From Aeromonas encheleia (GTDB taxonomy: Bacteria; Pseudomonadota; Gammaproteobacteria; Enterobacterales; Aeromonadaceae), in NCBI RefSeq assembly GCF_900637545.1, contig NZ_LR134376.1, positions 2,127,001 to 2,191,000 on the forward strand: a stretch of 64,000 nt of DNA. Direction: 5' to 3'. How positions within the stretch are numbered: the first letter of the stretch is position 1; each line of letters starts with the position of its first letter. A program made the translations under genes and the position numbers. The notes beneath the pieces are model-generated. The model saw nothing but the letters and a program-made list of their open reading frames with translations. It made no database searches and was not told where the DNA came from. Shown piece after piece: positions 1 through 7,569 of this stretch.

Positions 1-155
1 TCCCAGTAATGGTAGTAATCGTCATACCACCAAGGATAGGAGCCATAGTAGCTGCCATAGGAAACACCGACGCCAGCAGTGCCGACCGTTGACGAGGTCG
101 TCGAGCAGCCTGCGAGGCCGAGGGCCAGCAGGGGGACAAACAGGGCGATACGCAT
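1..155 (-). CDS. Small lipoprotein (3' end outside window)
   Basis: Only the first 51 or so residues are inside the window. The protein starts MRIALFVPLLALGLAGCS: a short basic start, a hydrophobic stretch and a lipobox (LAGC), so it is a lipoprotein cut by signal peptidase II and lipidated on Cys17. After the cysteine the sequence is rich in Ser, Thr, Gly and then Tyr, Trp and Asp, a low-complexity composition without a recognisable domain. Its function cannot be read from this part. It is divergent from polB. Confidence 0.7.
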   Translation of the reverse strand, partial: MRIALFVPLLALGLAGCSTTSSTVGTAGVGVSYGSYYGSYPWWYDDYYHYW

Positions 156-295
156 GGGGACTCCGCAACCTTGAAATGACGCAATGAACTGATGATAAAG
201 TAAATATGCACTAATCCCGGCCCCGATGGCAGGCCCTTGCCGGATAAAACGGCCGCCTCCTCCCTTCGCCACCTCGCGATAATTGCGGCCTGGCA

Positions 296-311
296 CTGTA
301 TGAACGTACAA
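296..311 (+). promoter_or_regulatory. LexA-like SOS box upstream of polB
   Basis: CTGT-N8-ACAA, one base off the gammaproteobacterial LexA consensus CTGT-N8-ACAG. It lies about 33 bp before the preferred polB start. In E. coli polB (dinA) is a LexA target, so position and sequence agree. Inferred from sequence only. Confidence 0.65.
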
Positions 312-343
312 TAGTGCCATTCCAGAACCAATCCCTAGCCTGC

Positions 344-2755
344 ATGACTGCGACTCAGACCCTAGCCCCCCTCAGCCCACCCGTAGATGGCTTCATCCTG
401 ACCCGCCATGGGCGGGATGTGCGCGGCCGCACCGAAATCGTGATGTGGCTGTGGAGCGAGCAGGGGCCGGTGCGACTGGTGGTGCCGGGGCAGGAGCCGG
501 TGTTCTTCCTGCCGGAGCGCCACATGGAGGAGGCGGCCCTGCTGTTCAAGGGATCCGGCGTGCGGGGCCGGTTTCGCCGGCTGCCCATGCACACCTTCGA
601 CGGCAGCAAGGTGGTGGGGTGCTATTTTTCCACCCTGAGTGCCTTCCACCGCGCCATCGAGCTGCTGCTGATCCGGGGGCTCGAGCACTTCGAGGCGGAT
701 ATCCGGCTGCCGGAGCGCTTCCTGATGGAGCGTTTCATCACCGCCGGGGTGCGCTTCGGCGGCAAGACGACGCGCAAGGGGGGCAAGCAGGGTTACTGGG
801 AGGTGAGCGAGGCGCGCTGCGCGCCCCAGGCGGTGACGCCGGCGCTCTCCTGGGTGTCGCTGGACGTGGAGTGCGCCATGGACGGGGCCCTGTTCTCGGT
901 GGGGCTCTACAGCGAACGGGACGCCAGGGTCATCCTGATCGGGGAGCCCGAAGCCGGCTCGGATGAGTGGGAGACTTGCATCGAGTGGGTGGCGGACGAA
1001 AATGCCCTGCTCGGGGCGTTGGAGCGCTGGTTCAGTCAGCACGATCCGGATCTGGTGATCGGCTGGAACGTGGTGAACTTCGACTTTCGTCTGCTGCTGC
1101 GCCGGGCCGAGCTCAACGGGCGGCGACTGCGGCTGGGGCGGGGGCGCGAACTCTGCTTCTGGCGCTCGTCGCGCAACGATCCCCAGACCGGCAACGTCAT
1201 CATCCCGGGCCGCATGGTGCTGGATGGCATCGACACCCTGAAGAGCGCCACCTGGCAGTTTCCCAGCTTCAGCCTGGATGCGGTGGCGAGCGAGCTGCTC
1301 GGCCGCGGCAAGGACATCGAGGATGTGGCGAACCGGGGGGAGAAGATCACCGAGCTGTTCCACTCCGACAAGGAGGCGCTGGCCCGCTACAACCTGGAGG
1401 ACTGCAAGCTGGTGTGGGAGATCTTCGATCACTGCCACCTCATTGCCTTCGCCATCGAGCGTGCCTCCCTCACCGGGCTGGAGCTGGACAGGATCGGCGG
1501 TTCGGTGGCGGCCTTCACCAATCTCTACCTGCCGAGGCTCCACCGCGGTGGCTACGTGGCGCCCAATCTACCTGCCGATGGCGGCCTGGCGAGCCCGGGC
1601 GGCTATGTGATGGACTCCAAACCCGGCCTCTATCACCATGTGCTGGTGCTCGACTTCAAGAGCCTCTATCCCAGCATCATCCGCACCTTCTGCATCGATC
1701 CCATGGGGTTGGTGGAGGGGTTGCAGCAGCCCGCTACCGCCATCCCCGGCTTTCGCGGCGCGCTCTTCTCCCGCACCCGCCACTTTTTGCCGGATCTCAT
1801 CGCCACCCTGTGGGCGGCGCGGGACAGGGCCAAGGCGGCCAGCAACAAGGCGCTCTCCCAGGCCATCAAGATCATCATGAACTCCTTCTACGGGGTGCTG
1901 GGCTCGGGGGGCTGCCGATTCTACGATCCCCGCCTGGCCTCCTCCATCACCCTGCGCGGCCACGGCATCATGCAGCAGACCCGGGAGTGGATCGAGGCGC
2001 AGGGCTATCAGGTGATCTATGGCGACACCGACTCGACTTTCGTCCACCTCAACCGGGCGGTCAGCCCGCAAGAGGCGGACGAGATCGGCCGCAAGCTGGC
2101 CAGCATGATCAACGAGAACTGGATAAGTCTGATCAAGCGCGAGTTCGACTTGCCCTGCTATCTCGAGATCGAATACGAGACCCACTACCGCCGCTTCCTG
2201 ATGCCCACCATCCGCGGGCTGGAGAAGGGTAGCAAGAAGCGATACGCCGGGCTGGTTGGCAAACAGGGGGAGGGAGAGGGGGAGCATCTGGTGTTCAAGG
2301 GGCTGGAATCGGTGCGCACCGACTGGACCGCGCTGGCCAAGCAGTTCCAGACCCGGCTCTTCGATCTGGTGTTTCACGATGCCGATCCCAGCGGCTATGT
2401 GCGCACCATGGTGGACGAGACCCGGGCCGGTCAGCACGACGAACTGCTGGTCTATCGCAAGCGGCTGCGCCAGAAGCTCGAGGAGTATCAGAAGAACGTG
2501 CCGCCCCACGTGCGGGCCGCGCGGCTGGCGGATGAGGAGAACCTGCGCCGCGGCCGGCCCCAGCGTTACCAGCACAGGGGCACCATCGCCTATCTGATGA
2601 CCCTCAATGGACCCGAGCCGCTGGAGTACAGACGCAGCGCCATCGACTACGAGCACTACATCGACAAGCAGCTGCGGCCCATCGCCGACGCCATCCTGCC
2701 CTTCATCGGCGAGTCGTTCGATCGGATCTGCGGCCAGCAGCTGGATCTCTTCTAG
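344..2755 (+). CDS. polB: DNA polymerase II (family B)
   Basis: Family B DNA polymerase with 3'-5' proofreading, used in E. coli for replication restart and lesion bypass in the SOS response. With the ATG at 344 the protein has 803 residues (E. coli PolB 783). Exonuclease motifs are visible: LDVE near residue 174, GWNVVNFDF near 240 and YNLEDC near 350. The polymerase motifs follow: A (DFKSLYPSII, about 437), B (KIIMNSFYG, about 509) and C (YGDTDS, about 559). A GTG at 314 would add 10 residues, but FILTRH aligns with the E. coli N-terminus and either start is long enough; neither has a strong ribosome binding site. It is monocistronic, behind the LexA-like box. Confidence 0.95.
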   Translation: MTATQTLAPLSPPVDGFILTRHGRDVRGRTEIVMWLWSEQGPVRLVVPGQEPVFFLPERHMEEAALLFKGSGVRGRFRRLPMHTFDGSKVVGCYFSTLSAFHRAIELLLIRGLEHFEADIRLPERFLMERFITAGVRFGGKTTRKGGKQGYWEVSEARCAPQAVTPALSWVSLDVECAMDGALFSVGLYSERDARVILIGEPEAGSDEWETCIEWVADENALLGALERWFSQHDPDLVIGWNVVNFDFRLLLRRAELNGRRLRLGRGRELCFWRSSRNDPQTGNVIIPGRMVLDGIDTLKSATWQFPSFSLDAVASELLGRGKDIEDVANRGEKITELFHSDKEALARYNLEDCKLVWEIFDHCHLIAFAIERASLTGLELDRIGGSVAAFTNLYLPRLHRGGYVAPNLPADGGLASPGGYVMDSKPGLYHHVLVLDFKSLYPSIIRTFCIDPMGLVEGLQQPATAIPGFRGALFSRTRHFLPDLIATLWAARDRAKAASNKALSQAIKIIMNSFYGVLGSGGCRFYDPRLASSITLRGHGIMQQTREWIEAQGYQVIYGDTDSTFVHLNRAVSPQEADEIGRKLASMINENWISLIKREFDLPCYLEIEYETHYRRFLMPTIRGLEKGSKKRYAGLVGKQGEGEGEHLVFKGLESVRTDWTALAKQFQTRLFDLVFHDADPSGYVRTMVDETRAGQHDELLVYRKRLRQKLEEYQKNVPPHVRAARLADEENLRRGRPQRYQHRGTIAYLMTLNGPEPLEYRRSAIDYEHYIDKQLRPIADAILPFIGESFDRICGQQLDLF

Positions 2756-2846
2756 CGCACTCGTCGCTCCTGGAGCAGGGTGGCAGCAACAGGCGGGCCG
2801 ACCCTGGTGGCCAGACGCCGACGAGAAGGTGTGATGGGGTAGAATG

Positions 2847-2877
2847 CAAAAAGCCCGCTCGATGAGCGGGCTTTGCT
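2847..2877 (-). terminator. Terminator of the tRNA-Val operon
   Basis: Perfect 11-bp stem (2850-2860 with 2864-2874), 3-base loop, followed on the minus strand by a run of T. It ends the leftward tRNA transcript and could also stop polB transcription. Confidence 0.85.
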
Positions 2878-2881
2878 AATT

Positions 2882-2958
2882 TGGTGCGTCCTAGTGGATT
2901 CGAACCACCGACCCCCACCATGTCAAGGTGATGCTCTAACCAGCTGAGCTAAGGACGC
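2882..2958 (-). tRNA. tRNA-Val (GAC), type A
   Basis: 77 bases including encoded CCA. The 7-bp acceptor is GCGTCCT/AGGACGC, the anticodon loop TTGACAT carries anticodon GAC, and the T loop TTCGAAT is intact. It closely resembles E. coli tRNA-Val2A. It is the last gene of the leftward array of five. Confidence 0.97.
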
Positions 2959-2993
2959 AGGGTGCGCGATGCGGCTTTTTCGTTTGCGAGGAG

Positions 2994-3070
2994 TGGTGGG
3001 TTTAATTGGATTCGAACCAACGACCCCTACCATGTCAAGGTAGTGCTCTAACCAACTGAGCTATAAACCC
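2994..3070 (-). tRNA. tRNA-Val (GAC), type B
   Basis: 77 bases including CCA. Acceptor GGGTTTA/TAAACCC, anticodon loop TTGACAT (GAC). The body resembles E. coli tRNA-Val2B (T stem GTTGG/CCAAT), with the same anticodon as the type A copies but a different acceptor. Confidence 0.96.
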
Positions 3071-3134
3071 ACATCAGGCAAACCTGTCTATTCACATGAG
3101 GTTGAACCGAAAGGGGAGTCAACTCACGGGAATA

Positions 3135-3211
3135 TGGTGCGTCCTAGTGGATTCGAACCACCGACCCCCACCATGTCAAGGTGATGCTCTAACCAGCTGA
3201 GCTAAGGACGC
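3135..3211 (-). tRNA. tRNA-Val (GAC), type A
   Basis: Same acceptor (GCGTCCT), D arm, anticodon stem-loop and T arm as the copy at 2882-2958; CCA encoded. Confidence 0.97.
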
Positions 3212-3229
3212 ATATTCAATGTGCTGTGA

Positions 3230-3306
3230 TGGTGCGTCCTAGTGGATTCGAACCACCGACCCCCACCATGTCAAGGTGGTGCTCTAACCAGCTGAGCTAA
3301 GGACGC
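3230..3306 (-). tRNA. tRNA-Val (GAC), type A
   Basis: Type A copy, differing in the anticodon stem (CCACC paired with GGTGG instead of the TCACC wobble form). Only 18 bases separate it from the previous tRNA. Confidence 0.97.
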
Positions 3307-3319
3307 ATCACAGAAAAAG

Positions 3320-3396
3320 TGGTGGGTTTAATTGGATTCGAACCAACGACCCCTACCATGTCAAGGTAGTGCTCTAACCAACTGAGCTATAAACCC
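3320..3396 (-). tRNA. tRNA-Val (GAC), type B
   Basis: First gene of the transcript. Acceptor GGGTTTA, anticodon GAC, CCA encoded; the same sequence as the type B copy at 2994-3070. Confidence 0.97.
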
Positions 3397-3427
3397 ACTG
3401 TATGAATCGAGCCGCAGGCCCGCTTCA

Positions 3428-3450
3428 CCACGCCAGCATTGCTGGCGTGG
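3428..3450 (-). other. Perfect hairpin in the tRNA operon leader
   Basis: 10-bp perfect inverted repeat (CCACGCCAGC / GCTGGCGTGG) with a 3-base loop, just downstream of the -10 box and upstream of the first tRNA. There is no T run, so it is not a terminator; it may be a processing or stability element of the precursor. Confidence 0.5.
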
Positions 3451-3455
3451 TCGGC

Positions 3456-3484
3456 ATACTACCCATGCCCCCCAAGGCTGTCAA
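3456..3484 (-). promoter_or_regulatory. Strong sigma-70 promoter of the tRNA-Val operon
   Basis: Reading leftward: TTGACA (3484-3479), a 17-bp spacer, TAGTAT (3461-3456), then a GC-rich discriminator GCCGACC. The consensus -35 with a GC-rich discriminator is typical of stable-RNA promoters under stringent control. Confidence 0.8.
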
Positions 3485-3579
3485 CAAGGGACATGCACAA
3501 AGGAGACTGTTTGCCCAGTTCTTGCGCAGCCTGTTGATTTTGCAGGCGAGCAGCTCACGGGAGCGGGTCCGGACGTCCG

Positions 3580-4959
3580 TCACTGGGCCTGGGAAAGGGT
3601 GGTGCAGGCCTCGGGACTCGCGAAGCGGCCATAGATGAGTCGCAGCCGGGTGCCCAGCATCAGGGCCGCGCCGGTCAGGCCGACGATGAAGCCTATCCAG
3701 AAGCCCTGCGGCCCCATGCGTGGCACCACCCAGTCGGTCAGCCCCAGCATCATGCCGGTCGGCAGCCCCAGTCCCCAGTAGGCGACTATGGTGACGTAGA
3801 AGATCGCCTTGGTGTCCTTGTAGCCACGCAGGGCCGCGGCCGCGACCACCTGCACCGAGTCGGACACCTGATAGATGGCGGCGAAGAACAGCAGGGTGGC
3901 GGCCAGCGTGATCACCTGGATGTCATCGGTATAGATACCCGCGATATGCTCGCGCAGCAGCACCGTCAGGGCGGCGGTGCCGGCGGCGACCGCCATGCCC
4001 AGCATCAGGCCGGTACGGGCGGCGACCCGGGCGTGGGCTGGCTGGCCTTCCCCTATGCTGTGGCCGACCCGGATGGTGACGCCGACGCCAATCGACAGCG
4101 GCAGCATAAACACCAGGCTGGAGAAGTTCAGGGCGATCTGGTGGCTCGCCACCGTCTCCGCCCCGAACGGTGCCAGCATCAGGGCCACCACGGTGAACAG
4201 GGTCACCTCGCAGAAGATCGCCATGGCGATGGGGAAGCCGAGCCGGAACAGGCGCCAGATCCGGCTGCCGTTGGGGCGCGCGAGCTGGGCGAACAGGTTG
4301 ATGGTCTTGAAGTGAGGGGAGAGCTTCACGTAGAGGATCATCGCCAGCAGCATGGCCCAGAGCACGATGGCGGTGGCCACCCCACATCCGACCCCGCCGA
4401 GCTTGGGCATGCCGAAGTGGCCGTGGATGAAGATGTAGTTGGCGGGGATGTTGACCGCCAGCCCGACGAAGCCTATCACCATGGTGGGCATGGTGTGGGA
4501 GAGCCCCTCGCTGAAGTTGCGCAGCACCTGGAACAGCACGAAGGCGGGCAGGCCCCACAGGATGGCGTGCAGGAAGCCCGTGGTCTTGGCGGCCATGACC
4601 GGATCCACGTCCATCATATGCAGCGCCAGCGGGCTGAAGTAGAGCGCCAGCATGGCGAAGGGGATCACCATCAGCGCCAGCCAGAAGCCCTGGTGCACGG
4701 CCGGGCGTACCTCGTCCCGTTTGCGGGCCCCGTTGAGCTGGGAGACGATGGGGGTGAGCGCCATGATGATGCCTTGCGTCAGCAGGATGATCGGCAACCA
4801 GAAGCTGGAGGCGACCGACACCGCCGCGAGATCCACGGCACTGACCTGTCCCGCCATCACGGTATCGACGAAGCTCATGGCGATCTGAGCCACCTGGGCC
4901 ACCAGAATGGGGCTGGCTAGGCGAACGAGCTGCTTCGCCTCGGTCCAATAACGTTGCAC
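3580..4959 (-). CDS. norM: MATE-family multidrug efflux pump
   Basis: Na+- or H+-driven exporter of the NorM branch of the MATE family, an inner-membrane protein with twelve expected helices. It contains MAGQVSAVDLAAVSVASS and NYIFIHGHFGMPKLGGVGCG, stretches nearly shared with E. coli NorM. I place the start at a GTG (4957-4959), because it has GGAGG five bases upstream and gives 459 residues (E. coli 457); an ATG at 5028 would add 23 residues that do not resemble the family. As in E. coli, the gene is divergent from riboflavin synthase, here with yaeP in between. A promoter and a leader palindrome lie upstream. Confidence 0.95.
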   Translation of the reverse strand: MQRYWTEAKQLVRLASPILVAQVAQIAMSFVDTVMAGQVSAVDLAAVSVASSFWLPIILLTQGIIMALTPIVSQLNGARKRDEVRPAVHQGFWLALMVIPFAMLALYFSPLALHMMDVDPVMAAKTTGFLHAILWGLPAFVLFQVLRNFSEGLSHTMPTMVIGFVGLAVNIPANYIFIHGHFGMPKLGGVGCGVATAIVLWAMLLAMILYVKLSPHFKTINLFAQLARPNGSRIWRLFRLGFPIAMAIFCEVTLFTVVALMLAPFGAETVASHQIALNFSSLVFMLPLSIGVGVTIRVGHSIGEGQPAHARVAARTGLMLGMAVAAGTAALTVLLREHIAGIYTDDIQVITLAATLLFFAAIYQVSDSVQVVAAAALRGYKDTKAIFYVTIVAYWGLGLPTGMMLGLTDWVVPRMGPQGFWIGFIVGLTGAALMLGTRLRLIYGRFASPEACTTLSQAQ

Positions 4960-5014
4960 TGACACCTCCGAGTGGATCAGATAAAAGAGAAAAGAACGGG
5001 TAAATGAGAAGAGC

Positions 5015-5043
5015 TTTTGTCTCCTCACCGGGAGGAGACAAAA
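5015..5043 (-). promoter_or_regulatory. Long palindrome in the norM leader
   Basis: Perfect 12-bp arms (TTTTGTCTCCTC / GAGGAGACAAAA) around a 5-base centre, starting a few bases after the predicted norM transcription start. It is either a repressor operator or a very stable 5' hairpin in the mRNA; there is no T run in the right place for a terminator. Confidence 0.5.
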
Positions 5044-5055
5044 TGCGGGGGTGTC

Positions 5056-5085
5056 ATTCTAGCCTGAAAATCAGCCAACGTGAAA
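5056..5085 (-). promoter_or_regulatory. Predicted norM promoter
   Basis: Reading leftward: TTTCAC (5085-5080), an 18-bp spacer, TAGAAT (5061-5056). The start of transcription would fall near 5049, directly before the palindrome. Confidence 0.45.
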
Positions 5086-5111
5086 CGGTTGGCGGGCCCT
5101 GCGTGGGGGGA

Positions 5112-5318
5112 TCAGGCGTCTTCGTGATCGCTGATCAGCAGGTTGGCGGCGGCGTAGGCGGCCTGCTGGCGTAGCTCGGCGGGGACCCGCTCGTCGCTGG
5201 CCACGGCGTCGAGTGCCCGGATGCTGGCGGCGATGGCCTGCGGCACATAGCCCTGCTCACCGGACCCAATCTGGTTATAGGCGATGCGAATGGCCTCACA
5301 ACATTGATATACCTGCAT
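5112..5318 (-). CDS. yaeP: YaeP family (UPF0253) protein
   Basis: 68-residue protein of unknown function. The YaeP pattern is clear: [19 protein letters not shown] near the N-terminus and [14 protein letters not shown] at the end, matching E. coli YaeP (66 residues) almost position by position. The start has GAGGAT upstream. It lies between divergent norM and ribE, and is transcribed leftward toward norM across a gap of about 150 bases that contains the norM promoter, so it is probably a separate unit. Confidence 0.85.
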   Translation of the reverse strand: MQVYQCCEAIRIAYNQIGSGEQGYVPQAIAASIRALDAVASDERVPAELRQQAAYAAANLLISDHEDA

Positions 5319-5455
5319 TATTTCATCCTCAATCGACAGAGTGCATAGTTCGCCACTATAGCGATCGGACCGGTGCTTGTCAGCCGGCGCGCTTGTCTGA
5401 GCCGGTGGACGGGGTTAACCTGCCAGCGATTTTTTGTCATAGCAGGAGACGAGAC

Positions 5456-6073
5456 ATGTTCACCGGCATAGTACAGGGGACCGCCGAACTGGTGGCCATA
5501 GAGGCGCTGCCCAACTTTCGCACCCACGTGATCCGCATGCCGAACCCGGCCTGGGGAGAGGGGCTGGCGCTCGGCGCCTCGGTGGCCCACAACGGTTGTT
5601 GCCTGACGGTCACCCGCATCGAGGGGGAGCTGGTCAGCTTCGATCTGATGCAGGAGACCCTGGCGGTCACCAACCTCGGCAGCCTGCAGCTGGGGGACAA
5701 GGTGAACCTGGAGCGGGCCGCCCGTTTTGGCGACGAGATCGGCGGTCACGCCATGTCTGGCCACATCATGGGCACGGCGGAGGTGAGCGCCGTCATCGAC
5801 ACTCCCAACAACCGCCAGGTCTGGTATCGCCTCGCCCCCGAGCTGATGAAATACGTGTTGACCAAGGGCTACATCGGCATCGACGGCATCAGCCTGACGG
5901 TGGGCGAGGTGCGGGGGGCTGAGTTCTGCGTCAACCTGATCCCCGAGACCCTGGCTCGCACCAATCTGGGCTGGGTCAAGGCGGGTTGGCGCACCAACAT
6001 CGAGATCGATCCCCAGACCCAGGCCATCGTCGATACGGTGGAACGGGTGCTGGCGGCGCGCCAGCCGGCCTGA
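5456..6073 (+). CDS. ribE: Riboflavin synthase alpha chain
   Basis: Converts two molecules of 6,7-dimethyl-8-ribityllumazine to riboflavin and a pyrimidinedione. 205 residues (E. coli RibC 213). The protein starts MFTGIVQG, the family hallmark. Two lumazine-binding barrels follow: residues 1 to about 95 (with NGCCLTV) and about 96 to 190 (with GHIMGTAEV and GISLTV), then a short trimer-forming C-terminal helix. The start at 5456 has AGGAG upstream; the reading frame is open further upstream but without similarity. No FMN riboswitch is visible before it. The gene is also called ribC in E. coli nomenclature. Confidence 0.95.
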   Translation: MFTGIVQGTAELVAIEALPNFRTHVIRMPNPAWGEGLALGASVAHNGCCLTVTRIEGELVSFDLMQETLAVTNLGSLQLGDKVNLERAARFGDEIGGHAMSGHIMGTAEVSAVIDTPNNRQVWYRLAPELMKYVLTKGYIGIDGISLTVGEVRGAEFCVNLIPETLARTNLGWVKAGWRTNIEIDPQTQAIVDTVERVLAARQPA

Positions 6074-6104
6074 TCCGCCGGAGTTCACGCCTCAACTTCA
6101 AAAT

Positions 6105-6123
6105 GGCCCGCATCATGCGGGCC
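6105..6123 (+). terminator. Hairpin after ribE
   Basis: 8-bp GC-rich perfect stem (GGCCCGCA / TGCGGGCC), 3-base loop, but only a weak T run after it. Probable end of the ribE transcript. Confidence 0.45.
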
Positions 6124-6223
6124 CTGTTCGATCCCGTGAACGGAAGACGAGACGACGCACCAGTCACGGCAGAACGTTCTGCCGTAATGGGTCCGTTCCC
6201 CGCGACTCAGCAATGGCACTGCC

Positions 6224-6254
6224 AAAAAAAGAAGCCCATCGAGCTGACGGGCTT
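6224..6254 (-). terminator. Leftward intrinsic terminator
   Basis: On the minus strand AAGCCC pairs with GGGCTT around an 11-base loop, followed by C and eight T. It terminates a leftward transcript that could come from the CPXCG gene at 6722-6925 or from a short unannotated unit. Confidence 0.65.
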
Positions 6255-6437
6255 AAAGGAATGAACAGAAGAACCATGTGGCGAGGATGAACGCCATCCC
6301 CAGTGTGGCTGTTAAACCCCTGGCCTGCTTGGCCTGACGGACCCTGAGCGTCAGACTCTGGCCGATGGAGGAAACCGGGCCTACACTTCATATGTCTGGC
6401 ACATCCATGAGCCGACAACCATCACATAAGCGACAAG

Positions 6438-6487
6438 GCCCCTTGGCGAACTTCAGGATGATTTGAGGTTCTCCGAGGGGCTTTTTT
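6438..6487 (+). ncRNA. Candidate small RNA 3' end (long hairpin plus U tail)
   Basis: GCCCCTTGG (6438-6446) pairs with CCGAGGGGC (6473-6481); inside it GAACTTCA (6448-6455) pairs fully with TGAGGTTC (6464-6471). One C-T mismatch and an 8-base loop give a 17-bp stem followed by six T. No rightward gene precedes it for 360 bases, so it may end an independent small RNA. I could not match it to a known family. Confidence 0.35.
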
Positions 6488-6721
6488 CTATGGGGGAATT
6501 GGTTGAGCAGGGACATGTGAGGGGAGGTGGGCATGGTCTCGACGGCATGGCGCCGCTGCCGTCACTCATTGTCTGCGAAGTACCAGCCACAGGACAGGGT
6601 GAGCCTGCTGCGACCAGGCTGTGATACGCCCCCCGCAGGCTGTCTGCCATGGGGCGAGCGCCATCATCATGATCGCGTTGACACTGGCCGCCTGATTTAG
6701 GCCAGGCCATCGAAAGCGCAA

Positions 6722-6925
6722 TCAGAACATCTGCTCGTCGTCCGCATCCACAAACAGCTGCAGGCAGTCGCGCGCCTCATCCAGGTGCAGACGCAGGTGG
6801 ATGGGGTTGCAACAGGCCATGCAATCCTCGTAGAACTCCTGATCCCCCTGGCTGGCATCCAGCTCGACCCGGGTGTGATGGCCGCAGTGGGGGCAGACGA
6901 TGCGCTTGCTGGTGTACTCGATCAT
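6722..6925 (-). CDS. CPXCG cysteine-rich (zinc-ribbon) protein
   Basis: 67-residue protein with CPHCG near residue 11 and CMACCNP near residue 36, a four-cysteine zinc-ribbon pattern of the CPXCG-motif family of unknown function. The C-terminal half is acidic (DEARD, DADDE). The start is fixed by GAGGAGGT seven bases upstream; the open frame extends further upstream but reads through low-quality sequence. The leader contains an inverted repeat of GCCGCCTCTC at about 6949-6985. Confidence 0.85.
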   Translation of the reverse strand: MIEYTSKRIVCPHCGHHTRVELDASQGDQEFYEDCMACCNPIHLRLHLDEARDCLQLFVDADDEQMF

Positions 6926-7569
6926 GGTGACCTCCTCGGGCCGAACTGGCCGCCTCTCTCCTGATTCTAGTCGGCGAGAGGCGGCGCAACCGCGAGCAGG
7001 CGCACGTTTACGGCAGCCCCTGCCGGGCCTGGTCGTGAGGAGGTCGACGTCACTAGGCCTAGCTGGCCAGCTAGGCGGCATCCAGCTCGGCCAGGGTGCG
7101 CAGCTGGTGATCGGCGATGGCGGGACGGGGATCCCCCACCAGCGCCGGGCTCATGGAAACGATCAGCACCTCAAGCCATTCACGCTATCCAGTTGGCCAA
7201 GGTGGCGGCATCCAGCTCGGCCAGCGATCGCAGCTGGTGATCGGCGATGGTGGGACGGGGATCCCCCACCAGCGCCGGGCTCATGGAAACGATCAGCACC
7301 TCAAGCCATTCACGCTATCCAGTTGGCCAAGGTGGCGGCATCCAGTTCGGCCAGCGATCGCAGCTGATGATCGGCGATGGCGAGACGGGGATCTCCCACC
7401 AGTGCCGGGCTCATGGAAACGATCAGCACCTCAAGCCATTCACGCTATCCAGTTGGCCAAGGTGGCGGCATCCAGCTCGGCCAGCGATCGCAGCTGGTGA
7501 TCGGCGATGGCGAGACGGGGATCTCCCACCAGTGCCGGGCTCATGGAAACGATCAGCACCTCAAGCCAT
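6926..7569. repeat. 130-bp tandem repeats copied from the 3' end of hxpB
   Basis: From 7071 to the hxpB stop there are about four tandem units of exactly 130 bp (boundaries near 7070, 7200, 7330, 7460), and a fifth partial match (7590-7668) is the native gene end. On the minus strand each unit begins with the bases after the hxpB stop codon, then an ATG, then a copy of the last 33 or so codons of hxpB with the same stop. This gives micro-ORFs at 7440-7544, 7310-7414, 7180-7284 (34 residues, ending LDAATLANWIA) and a shortened one at 7071-7154. Units differ at a few bases. The rest (6926-7057) is the leader of the CPXCG gene. Confidence 0.9.
7058..7075. repeat. Perfect 18-bp palindrome at the outer end of the repeat array
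   Basis: CCTAGCTGG followed directly by its reverse complement CCAGCTAGG. The array of 130-bp units starts inside it, at 7071. It is a possible recombination or protein-binding site; nothing in it was recognised. Confidence 0.6.

Larger units (their letters stand above)
6074..6721. other. Gene-poor stretch with three hairpins
   Basis: About 650 bases without a convincing protein gene. It holds a hairpin just after ribE (6105-6123), a leftward terminator (6224-6254) and a long rightward hairpin with a U tail (6438-6487). A leftward frame (stop 6253-6255, directly before the leftward terminator) ends in a hydrophobic segment but lacks a usable start codon. The presence of opposite terminators suggests short transcripts from this region. 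Confidence 0.5.

Noticed and set aside
362..1543. 393-codon open frame on the minus strand inside polB
   Set aside because: GC-rich shadow frame of a clearly coding gene, with low-complexity His/Gln/Pro/Gly composition.
5397..5455. FMN riboswitch before riboflavin synthase
   Set aside because: None of the conserved RFN-element segments is present and the leader is too short.
6253..6390. Leftward frame ending in a hydrophobic segment (MAFILATWFFCSFL) right before a terminator
   Set aside because: Looks gene-like at its end but has no ATG, GTG or TTG with a ribosome binding site that would give more than 15 residues.
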